In this document: piece after piece, positions 1 to 5,132 of the stretch | Layout of the letters: each line of letters starts with the position of its first letter | Position numbering within the stretch: position 1 is the stretch's first letter | Assembly: GCA_023475715.1 (NCBI GenBank) | Contig: JAMCVO010000385.1 | Span: 1 to 5,132, forward strand | DNA from: Actinomycetota bacterium | GTDB taxonomy: Bacteria; Actinomycetota; Humimicrobiia; Humimicrobiales; Humimicrobiaceae | DNA: 5,132 nt | Reading direction: 5' to 3' | Position numbers and translations under genes: made by a program | The notes under the pieces: generated by a model | The model's input: the letters and a program-made list of their open reading frames with translations, nothing else | Database searches by the model: none | Told to the model about the DNA's origin: nothing

Positions 1-1
1 A

Positions 2-649
2 GGTTTCAATTGATTTAATATAAGAACTTATGGCCATATTTAAATTCTTTTCCGTTTCTTTAACTTCGGACAGGCATTCATAGCAAACACCAAGATTTAA
101 TAATTTTACTGCCACCTTTTCTGTGTTTTTCTGACTGGTAAATATTTCGAGGGCTTTAAGATTTGAATTTATTGCATTTATCAGATTTTTTTCTTTATCC
201 CTTATCTCAGATAAACCAAGATATGCATTTGCAAGGTTGCCTTCAACCAATGCATATTTTTCAGGATATTTATTTTCGGTATATATGTCATTTGCTTCTT
301 CGAATGAAGTTATGGCTTTTTTCAGATTTTCTTCTTCATTTGATATATATGACATCATAACGAAAGTCCGGCCTTCGCCAAGTTTAATTTCAGCAAAGAG
401 CAAAGGTTCTGATTTTGCTGATACTTTTTCAAGCAGGGAATTATATTTTGTCAGGGCATCATCATACATATTTTGTTCGAGCATCTTATTGGCGCTTTCT
501 ATGCCAGTAATTATCTGCTGCTCCTTTATTTTTTCATTGCGGCTCTCCAGCAGAAAAGTAGTCATCAGACCAAGGATAGTACTGCCTATCAAACTGACCA
601 TAACCAGGAACAGCGGGTGAATATACCATTTTTTCTTTTTTTTCGGCAT
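2..649 (-). CDS. Membrane-anchored TPR-repeat protein, C-terminus off the left edge (partial)
   Basis: An open frame runs from the ATG at 647-649 to the window edge with no stop, giving 216 complete codons; the C-terminus is missing. The N-terminus is lysine-rich (MPKKKKKW), followed by one hydrophobic segment at about residues 12-34. By the positive-inside rule this suggests a cytoplasmic tip, one membrane anchor and an extracytoplasmic body. From about residue 45 the protein is helical and TPR-like. Three units repeat with an exact 47-residue period: the Ala-Ile of the conserved E-x-NL-x-x-AI motif falls at 112-113, 159-160 and 206-207. Units 2 and 3 share NL(A/G)-x-x-Y-x-x-LSE. This resembles the long TPR variant found in kinesin-light-chain-like and CHAT-associated proteins. 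TPRs mediate protein-protein contacts; the partner is unknown. The start lies 15 nt after the stop of the upstream AHSA1-like gene. TAATAA lies in frame upstream of this ATG, so no earlier start is possible, although no Shine-Dalgarno site is visible. The missing C-terminus could hold an effector domain. Confidence 0.85.
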   Translation of the reverse strand, partial: MPKKKKKWYIHPLFLVMVSLIGSTILGLMTTFLLESRNEKIKEQQIITGIESANKMLEQNMYDDALTKYNSLLEKVSAKSEPLLFAEIKLGEGRTFVMMSYISNEEENLKKAITSFEEANDIYTENKYPEKYALVEGNLANAYLGLSEIRDKEKNLINAINSNLKALEIFTSQKNTEKVAVKLLNLGVCYECLSEVKETEKNLNMAISSYIKSIET

Positions 650-664
650 CTTATTAATGTTTTA

Positions 665-1081
665 TTATACTGTTTTATCAGCTTGTTCAAACATTTTTTG
701 CAGGGGTGTCCAGTAAAAGTCATACCAGCCTTTATAAAAATCATCATAATATTTATCCGGGACCTCTTCCTGGACCAATGTGATTTTTGTTCCCCTGTCG
801 TCTTTATCAAGAATGATGCTTAATTTTGAATAATGCTCTTTCGGCCACTCATCTTCATTTCCACGCCAGTACTGGACTATTTTTTTGTCCTGATCCAGTT
901 CTATATTTTTTCCGCTGATATATCCGTCGTAAATTTTAAATTTCCCCCCGATATTTCTGCTTATTACGGCACTGGAATCAACCAGTTTTGCATGTTTTCT
1001 TGAGTCCATGAATATTTCATAAATTTCATGAGGGCTTGCATTTTTAATAAGAATAGTCTGGTTTATAGTTTTTGTATTCAT
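665..1081 (-). CDS. SRPBCC/AHSA1-like START-fold domain protein
   Basis: A 138-residue protein whose length and motifs fit the AHSA1 (Hsp90-activator homologue 1-like) branch of the SRPBCC superfamily. Visible hallmarks are an N-terminal beta strand then ASPHEIYEIFMDS (15-27), GGKF at 45-48, a YISGKNIEL strand at 54-62, KKIVQYWR at 66-73, WPKEHYSKL at 79-87, a GTKITLVQEEVP strand at 97-108, and a final helix beginning GWYDFYW at 118-124. The family folds as a helix-grip around a hydrophobic cavity that binds lipids or other small hydrophobic ligands. Prokaryotic single-domain members mostly have no assigned function, and the eukaryotic Hsp90 role should not be transferred. No signal peptide or membrane segment is seen, so it is probably cytoplasmic. 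It is divergent from the aminotransferase gene and probably heads an operon with the TPR gene. The ATG at 1079-1081 has no Shine-Dalgarno site; the preceding bases are A-rich. Confidence 0.88.
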   Translation of the reverse strand: MNTKTINQTILIKNASPHEIYEIFMDSRKHAKLVDSSAVISRNIGGKFKIYDGYISGKNIELDQDKKIVQYWRGNEDEWPKEHYSKLSIILDKDDRGTKITLVQEEVPDKYYDDFYKGWYDFYWTPLQKMFEQADKTV

Positions 1082-1096
1082 TGTTTTGAAATGTTA

Positions 1097-1112
1097 TTTT
1101 TTTTAAAAAAAA
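1097..1112. repeat. T8A8 perfect palindrome in the divergent intergenic region
   Basis: Eight T (1097-1104) are followed directly by eight A (1105-1112), forming a 16-bp perfect palindrome 15 nt upstream of the AHSA1-like start codon. It would lie within that gene's 5' leader or just downstream of its promoter. Such tracts affect DNA stiffness and bending and are prone to slippage. In so AT-rich a region it may be compositional. No regulator can be named. Confidence 0.5.
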
Positions 1113-1127
1113 GATTTAAATATGGAT

Positions 1128-1147
1128 ATTATATATTTTTTATTATA
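1128..1147 (-). promoter_or_regulatory. Candidate -10 elements for the AHSA1-like/TPR gene pair
   Basis: Two perfect minus-strand TATAAT hexamers lie at 1142-1147 and 1128-1133, in the gap upstream of the AHSA1-like gene. Initiation from either would give a leader of roughly 40-55 nt. Neither has a good TTGACA-like -35 box at 16-18 nt, and TATAAT is expected by chance in such AT-rich DNA. This is a weak, sequence-only prediction. Confidence 0.25.
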
Positions 1148-1179
1148 AAAATAATAACAGTTGCATAATTTTATTTTGT

Positions 1180-1208
1180 TTTACTTTAGGGATTAATTCA
1201 TATATCAT
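1180..1208 (+). promoter_or_regulatory. Candidate sigma-70-type promoter for the aminotransferase gene
   Basis: TTTACT at 1180-1185 (four of six matches to TTGACA) and TATCAT at 1203-1208 (five of six to TATAAT) are separated by 17 nt. Transcription would begin near 1215 and give a leader of about 40 nt before the ATG at 1255. The spacing is ideal but the background is AT-rich, so a chance match is possible. No operator or riboswitch-like structure is evident in the 173-nt gap. Confidence 0.35.
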
Positions 1209-1244
1209 ATAAAAACCAAAAATTTAAAACTTGTCAGATGCTTT

Positions 1245-1249
1245 AGGAG
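1245..1249 (+). promoter_or_regulatory. Ribosome binding site that fixes the aminotransferase start
   Basis: AGGAG lies 5 nt before the ATG at 1255-1257. An in-frame TTG at 1231 would add eight residues but has no Shine-Dalgarno site in front of it and would put this AGGAG inside the coding region. The ATG at 1255 is therefore preferred. Confidence 0.8.
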
Positions 1250-1254
1250 TAAAA

Positions 1255-2472
1255 ATGGCAGATTCAAATTTAATAATTGATAGTTTTTTATCCAAAAGGG
1301 TTCTGGAGCTTGAGGAAAGCCCGACATTTGCTTTGGAAAAAAAGGCAGATGAAATTGATTTGCAGTTAAAGAAAGAAGGAAGTTTTGTAGTAAGATTTGG
1401 TATAGGACAGCCGGATTTCAATACACCGTCAAATATTAAAGATGCAGCCAAAAAAGCAATCGATGAAAATAAAACCAGATACACAGCTTCAACCGGAATA
1501 AGAGAGTTGAAACAGGCGATTGCAGATAAGTTTTACAGGGATAATAAAATTAAATATGGAGTTGCAAACATCTTTGTGGGTAATGGAGCCAAGCAGGTTC
1601 TGGATGTAATTATAAGAACTTTTGTAAACAACGGAGACATTGTGCTGGTTCCGAAACCATATTGGGTCAGCTATACACAGCAGATTGTTTTATCTGAAGG
1701 TAAACCTGTTGAAGTTGAATTTAATGAAGATCTTAAAATTGACATTGAAAATCTGGAAAAAATTATTAAAGACAATCCCAAAAAGATAAAATTGTTAATA
1801 ATTAACAGCCCTAATAATCCAACCGGAGCAGTATATTCTAAAAAAGAGCTCGAGGATATTGGCGAAGTATGTTTAAAAAATAATATTTTTATCATTTCAG
1901 ATGAAGTATACGAAAACTTTATTTATGGTGATATAAAGCATCACAGCATAGCTTCTTTCAGCGAAGAGCTAAAGGATTTAACCATAACTGTTAATGCTGT
2001 TTCAAAGACTTATGCAATGACCGGGTGGAGGATAGGTTATTGTGCAGCGGCTGAGGCAGTTATAAAGCAAATGACCAAAATTCAGGACCAGTCGGCATCA
2101 AATCCATGTACTCCTTCTCAATGGGCGGCACTGGAAGCTTTAGAAGGAAATCAGGATTCTGTTGAGAACATGCGCCAGGAATATGAAAAAAGAAGAGATT
2201 ACATATATAAAAGGCTGAACAGCATAAAGGGAATAAAGTGCGGCCTTCCCGAAGGTGCTTTTTATGTTTTTCCTGATATTTCTGCATTATTTAACAGCAG
2301 AGTAAAAAATGCTTTTGAATTTGCAGGCGAGCTTCTTGAAAAAGCAAAAGTAGCTGTTGTTCCCGGAAGAGCTTTCGGAGATGATAATTTTATAAGGATC
2401 AGCTATGCGACAACATTGGATAAGATTGAAGAGGGAATGAACAGGATAGAAAAATTCTGCAGGGAGCTTTAA
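1255..2472 (+). CDS. aspC: Class I PLP-dependent aminotransferase, AspC-type aspartate aminotransferase
   Basis: A 405-residue fold-type I PLP enzyme closely matching the thermophile/Bacillus-type (Ib) aspartate aminotransferases. It probably transfers the amino group between aspartate and 2-oxoglutarate in the cytoplasm, linking oxaloacetate to amino acid synthesis. Numbered from the ATG at 1255, the active-site features are GIGQPDF at 49-55, GNGAKQ at 109-114 (phosphate-binding region), YWVSY at 136-140 with the ring-stacking aromatic, NSPNNPTGAVY at 184-194 with Asn188, SDEVYE at 215-220 with Asp216 (pyridine nitrogen) and Tyr219, SKTYAMTGWRIGY at 250-262 with Schiff-base Lys251 and Arg259, and RISYA at 381-385 whose Arg381 should bind the substrate alpha-carboxylate. 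All key residues are intact. The N-terminus is about ten residues longer than usual before the conserved LSKRV segment. It stands alone on the plus strand with its own promoter region. Exact substrate preference (aspartate, or aromatic or other amino acids) cannot be settled from motifs, so the symbol marks the family. Confidence 0.93.
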   Translation: MADSNLIIDSFLSKRVLELEESPTFALEKKADEIDLQLKKEGSFVVRFGIGQPDFNTPSNIKDAAKKAIDENKTRYTASTGIRELKQAIADKFYRDNKIKYGVANIFVGNGAKQVLDVIIRTFVNNGDIVLVPKPYWVSYTQQIVLSEGKPVEVEFNEDLKIDIENLEKIIKDNPKKIKLLIINSPNNPTGAVYSKKELEDIGEVCLKNNIFIISDEVYENFIYGDIKHHSIASFSEELKDLTITVNAVSKTYAMTGWRIGYCAAAEAVIKQMTKIQDQSASNPCTPSQWAALEALEGNQDSVENMRQEYEKRRDYIYKRLNSIKGIKCGLPEGAFYVFPDISALFNSRVKNAFEFAGELLEKAKVAVVPGRAFGDDNFIRISYATTLDKIEEGMNRIEKFCREL

Positions 2473-2485
2473 CTGTAAGAATTAC

Positions 2486-2572
2486 TCAATTTCTTTTACA
2501 TTGATAAAATTTGTACTTCCGGGCTTGTGAATTATAATGGCAAGTTTATTTCTAATCAGCAAAAGAAATTGA
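2486..2572. repeat. 12-bp inverted repeat in the convergent intergenic gap
   Basis: TCAATTTCTTTT at 2486-2497 is the exact reverse complement of AAAAGAAATTGA at 2561-2572, separated by 63 nt. It lies between the aminotransferase stop (2472) and the deacetylase stop (2601), where a bidirectional terminator would be expected. The stem is AT-rich, the loop is long and no U-tract follows, so it is a poor intrinsic terminator. It could be a protein-binding pair, a remnant of an element, or chance. No other strong hairpin was seen in this 128-nt gap. Confidence 0.4.
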
Positions 2573-2600
2573 TTGAAGGAAGATTTCGGTTATTAAATTT

Positions 2601-4625
2601 TTATTGGAGGTTTAATAATTTTATATAACCGGCAGCGTCGTTGTATCCGTTAATCGGGACCCTTCTTATCTTTCTTAAATCTATTGCTCTTATATCTTCT
2701 ATCCCGCCTCCATAAACAACCCCGCCTCTGTAACCGGCTTTTGAAATTAAGGAAGCGGCGGTATCAGAATAATTATCATAAGGCCACGAAAAAAATACAC
2801 ATGGTTTACCTAAATGTGATTCAATCGCATTTTTTGAAACTGCCAGTTCGTTTAATATCTGATCAACTGATGCGGAACCTAATCTTATATGATTTGCCGT
2901 ATGCGATAAAAATTCGCATCCGTATCTGTTCATTGCCTTGATTTCCGGCCATATAAGCATCGGCCTTACCTGAACTCCTGATACGTTTTTATCAAATATA
3001 TTTGTCTGCCTGTCTGTCTCGGAATTGCCTATCAGATTGGTTACAAGAAAAACAGTCATTTTATATCCGTATTTTTTTAAGATAGGGAAGGCATATGTAT
3101 AAATATCCTGATATCCGTCATCTGATGATAAAATAACAGGCTTTTCCGGGAGTGATTTGCCATAATCCAGGTAATCAAGCAGATCCTGAAAAGTAATAGT
3201 CTGATAGCCGTAGCTTTTTAAAGTAGCACATAAAATATCAAAACATCCTGATGACAGCTCTATGGGATTTCCAATAACAGGTTCTACTTCATGAAAGCCT
3301 ATTATAGGGATGACATATCTTGTAAAAGGTTTTGCTCCGGTAACTTTAATTACATAATTGCTGCTGGTAAAACTGACACTTTCATCAGATGATATGGAAA
3401 AATTACAATAGGCATTAGTATCGCTTGTAACGCCATCTGAAACCTTCAGGGAACAATTGAATGTAGCTTGAGCACCTGCTTCCAATTTATTTATTTCCCA
3501 ATCTGTCTGCCCTTCGGCAATCGAAAATAGATTAGATAAATTTAATTTGATTTTAACATTGCTGGCAGTCATCTGTCCTGTATTTTTTACCATGATCATG
3601 GCATCAACTATTTCGCCTGAATATGTACTCCCTCCGTTTCTGTCAGTGAGCTTCATGCTTGAATCTGAAAAAACAGGAAATAATTTTACGATGACTTTTG
3701 GTGCTGTTTTAGAGATTGATTTAAAATTTTCGACATTAATTTCCAGCATCGGGACTATTTCCGTATTATTTGCCGAATCTTTATTGATGGCTGCATATAA
3801 ATAAAATGTTTTTTCTTTGCCAGCTTTTAGTTCCGGTATGCTGGCAGAAGCTGAGTTGCCGTCGATTGTAAAATCCTTATTTTTTCCACCCGGAAAATTT
3901 AAATTTTTAAGGTCCGATAATTTTAGGGAAATATTTTTTGCAGTCATATTGCCATTATTGATTAATACTATTATATATACAAATTCATCCCCAAGGGTCT
4001 TTTCCAGCATATCTTTGCCTGAATCATCAATAATGATATATGTGCCGGATAAGTCAGGACTGCTTTTTACTGTTAACGAACCTTCTGAAATTATGTCATC
4101 ATTAAAATAACCGCTTTTGGCGATAATTTTATTTTCTTTAAAATATTTGAATTTAATTGAAGGATATGGAATTTTCAGGCCGTTATCTAACGACGATTCT
4201 GTCAATAAGATCAAATTTATTTTGTCTCCGCTTCCAACACCTAAATTTCCTATTTTTATCAGAAGTTTGTCGCTGTTTATGCTGTATTGGAGTCCTTTTA
4301 AATATCTCTCGACCAAGGTGCAATTTTCGGGTATTGAAGCTTCTATGATTAGATTTTCGATTTCCTGCTTTCCCGAGTTTTTATAATTTATCTCATAATT
4401 TATAAAATGAGAAGGCTCGATCTCTTTGTTTTCAGGGAGCTTTATGGATGTTGTGCTGCTGTCTTTAAAATTGGGAGTATTATATTTTTCAGTTTCGCTC
4501 TTTATGAGATTTTTATGCTGGACATCTTTTCTGTATTTTATAATTCCGAGCATGCCAAGATATGTTCCCGCAATGACAATAACGGCAATAAAGGTAAATA
4601 AAAAAATCTTGACTGCCTTATTCAT
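2601..4625 (-). CDS. Membrane-anchored polysaccharide deacetylase (NodB/PgaB-type) with three Ig-like repeats
   Basis: A 674-residue extracytoplasmic protein with one N-terminal hydrophobic anchor (about residues 6-30, after MNKAVK). Three beta-rich repeats follow at about 72-150, 210-300 and 336-428. Each carries an N-x-G motif (NSGKQEIEN, NNGNMTAKN, NTGQMTASN) typical of CARDB/DUF11-like Ig folds. The C-terminal catalytic part (about 437-674) begins with IPIIGFHEVEP, equivalent to the YHxV start of PgaB/YadE-type deacetylases. It then has KPVILSSDDGY at 496-505 (catalytic base Asp502, metal ligand Asp503), SHTANH at 574-579 (metal ligands His575 and His579), FSWPYDN at 612-618 and a late RKIRRVPI at 651-658. 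The usual TFDDG is SSDDG here, but the Asp pair and both His ligands are intact, so metal-dependent de-N-acetylation of a surface polysaccharide or peptidoglycan-like substrate is likely. The exact substrate is unknown. The ATG at 4625 is the first usable start after an in-frame stop and has no Shine-Dalgarno site. The gene follows mscL by 34 nt on the same strand. Confidence 0.88.
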   Translation of the reverse strand: MNKAVKIFLFTFIAVIVIAGTYLGMLGIIKYRKDVQHKNLIKSETEKYNTPNFKDSSTTSIKLPENKEIEPSHFINYEINYKNSGKQEIENLIIEASIPENCTLVERYLKGLQYSINSDKLLIKIGNLGVGSGDKINLILLTESSLDNGLKIPYPSIKFKYFKENKIIAKSGYFNDDIISEGSLTVKSSPDLSGTYIIIDDSGKDMLEKTLGDEFVYIIVLINNGNMTAKNISLKLSDLKNLNFPGGKNKDFTIDGNSASASIPELKAGKEKTFYLYAAINKDSANNTEIVPMLEINVENFKSISKTAPKVIVKLFPVFSDSSMKLTDRNGGSTYSGEIVDAMIMVKNTGQMTASNVKIKLNLSNLFSIAEGQTDWEINKLEAGAQATFNCSLKVSDGVTSDTNAYCNFSISSDESVSFTSSNYVIKVTGAKPFTRYVIPIIGFHEVEPVIGNPIELSSGCFDILCATLKSYGYQTITFQDLLDYLDYGKSLPEKPVILSSDDGYQDIYTYAFPILKKYGYKMTVFLVTNLIGNSETDRQTNIFDKNVSGVQVRPMLIWPEIKAMNRYGCEFLSHTANHIRLGSASVDQILNELAVSKNAIESHLGKPCVFFSWPYDNYSDTAASLISKAGYRGGVVYGGGIEDIRAIDLRKIRRVPINGYNDAAGYIKLLNLQ

Positions 4626-4659
4626 TTTTTTAAAATCAATTTTTATCGATGCTGTAAAT

Positions 4660-5132
4660 CTATCTGTTTAAATCCGAGGTGCAGTTCGGACATTTTACTG
4701 CTTTTATATTTATCGTAGTATAGCAGAATGGACATTCTTTTGTCTCGGCTGGTTTGTTTTCTTCCTTTTTCTTTAAATGATTGACAGCTTTGATAATAAC
4801 AAACATGACAAAGGCTACAATTATAAAACTGATAATTGTATTAATAAAAACTCCGTAATTTAAGGTTACAGCCCCTGCTGCTTTTGCATCACTTAAAGAT
4901 AAATACGGTCCGGGTGTATTTCCTTGTTTTAAAATAGCATATAAGTTTGTAAAGTCTACTTTGCCCAGAAGCAAACCAACGGGTGGCATTATTATGTCGT
5001 TTACAACTGAATTTATTATTGCACCAAATGCTATTCCGATTACTATTCCTACAGCCATGTCGATTATATTCCCACGCATTGCAAAATCTTTGAATTCCTT
5101 TATAAATCCGTTTTTTTTAGGTTTTTTCTTTT
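4660..5132 (-). CDS. mscL: Large-conductance mechanosensitive channel MscL with C-terminal zinc ribbon (start off the right edge)
   Basis: MscL is a pentameric inner-membrane channel that opens under membrane tension to release solutes during hypo-osmotic shock. The diagnostic N-terminus is [17 protein letters not shown], leading into TM1 with the glycine- and alanine-rich pore helix and [10 protein letters not shown] periplasmic loop (FTNLYAIL to TLNYG) and TM2 ([16 protein letters not shown]) follow, then a charged helix with KKKEENK. The last 24 residues hold two CxxC pairs (CPFC and CPNC) ten residues apart, a zinc-ribbon tail found in a subset of MscL proteins. An internal ATG at 5079 would cut off the conserved EFKDFA amphipathic helix. 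The frame stays open upstream for 17 more codons ([17 protein letters not shown]) to the edge with no start codon, so the true start lies beyond 5132. The gene ends with TAG at 4660. It may be co-transcribed with the deacetylase gene; no terminator is seen between them. Confidence 0.95.
   Translation of the reverse strand, partial: KKKPKKNGFIKEFKDFAMRGNIIDMAVGIVIGIAFGAIINSVVNDIIMPPVGLLLGKVDFTNLYAILKQGNTPGPYLSLSDAKAAGAVTLNYGVFINTIISFIIVAFVMFVIIKAVNHLKKKEENKPAETKECPFCYTTINIKAVKCPNCTSDLNR

Noticed and set aside
589..810. Minus-strand 73-codon frame spanning the AHSA1-like/TPR junction
   Set aside because: It is out of frame with both genes, overlaps them, and its product is basic and low in complexity with no family features.
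237..823. Plus-strand open frames of 127 and 116 codons overlapping the TPR and AHSA1-like genes
   Set aside because: They are antisense to two well-supported minus-strand genes, show no recognisable domain and have no ribosome binding site; they are shadows of AT-rich coding DNA.
1231..1254. TTG at 1231 as the aminotransferase start
   Set aside because: It lacks a Shine-Dalgarno site and lies upstream of a clear AGGAG-ATG start at 1255.
2482..2589. A minus-strand 35-codon open stretch in the convergent gap ending in KEIE and a stop
   Set aside because: It has no ATG start, sits in a different frame from the deacetylase, and has no recognisable motif. It could be a decayed gene tail, but the evidence is too thin to call.
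3547..4386. Plus-strand hydrophobic open frames of 85-97 codons opposite the deacetylase
   Set aside because: They are antisense shadows of the Ig-like repeat region; their apparent hydrophobicity comes from reading Lys/Asn/Glu-rich codons in reverse.
5110..5122. A-AAA-AAC slippery-like heptamer in the MscL upstream extension
   Set aside because: It lies within a simple A8 run in an AT-rich gene, with no visible downstream stimulatory structure and no reason for frameshifting in mscL.
1..5132. CRISPR arrays, tRNA/rRNA genes, transposon ends, or a multi-gene defence or secretion system
   Set aside because: No regularly spaced repeats, no tRNA-like cloverleaf and no transposase, nuclease or toxin-antitoxin motifs were found; the genes are of ordinary metabolic or envelope types.

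Overview
The window is AT-rich (about one third G+C by eye) and gene-dense. It uses the standard genetic code, with frequent ATA (Ile) and AGA/AGG (Arg) codons. No rRNA, tRNA, insertion sequence, phage gene or CRISPR array is visible. The gene set (a class I aminotransferase, MscL with a C-terminal zinc ribbon, and a membrane-anchored polysaccharide deacetylase) fits the chromosome of a low-GC bacterium with extracytoplasmic polysaccharide. Zinc-ribbon MscL proteins are known in Firmicutes-like and some uncultured lineages, but the window does not fix the phylum.

Layout from left to right. (1) 2-649, minus strand: the N-terminal 216 residues of a membrane-anchored TPR protein that runs off the left edge. 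(2) 665-1081, minus strand: a small SRPBCC/AHSA1-type START-fold protein, only 15 nt upstream of the TPR gene, so probably co-transcribed with it. (3) 1082-1254: a very AT-rich divergent promoter region. (4) 1255-2472, plus strand: a class I PLP-dependent aminotransferase of the AspC type, and the only plus-strand gene. (5) 2473-2600: a convergent intergenic gap with a 12-bp inverted repeat but no convincing terminator. (6) 2601-4625, minus strand: a 674-residue membrane-anchored protein with three Ig-like (CARDB/DUF11-type) repeats followed by a NodB/PgaB-type polysaccharide deacetylase domain. (7) 4660-5132, minus strand: mscL, whose start lies beyond the right edge. It sits 34 nt upstream of the deacetylase gene on the same strand.

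Functionally the window combines central nitrogen metabolism (aminotransferase), osmotic-shock protection (MscL), cell-surface polysaccharide modification (deacetylase) and two proteins of unknown role (TPR, AHSA1-like). I see no strong sign that these form one new system; the co-directional pairs may be simple operons. The points most worth a second look are the 47-residue-period TPR protein, the repeat-plus-deacetylase architecture, the zinc-ribbon MscL with a basic N-terminal extension, and the lack of Shine-Dalgarno sites on three of the four visible starts.
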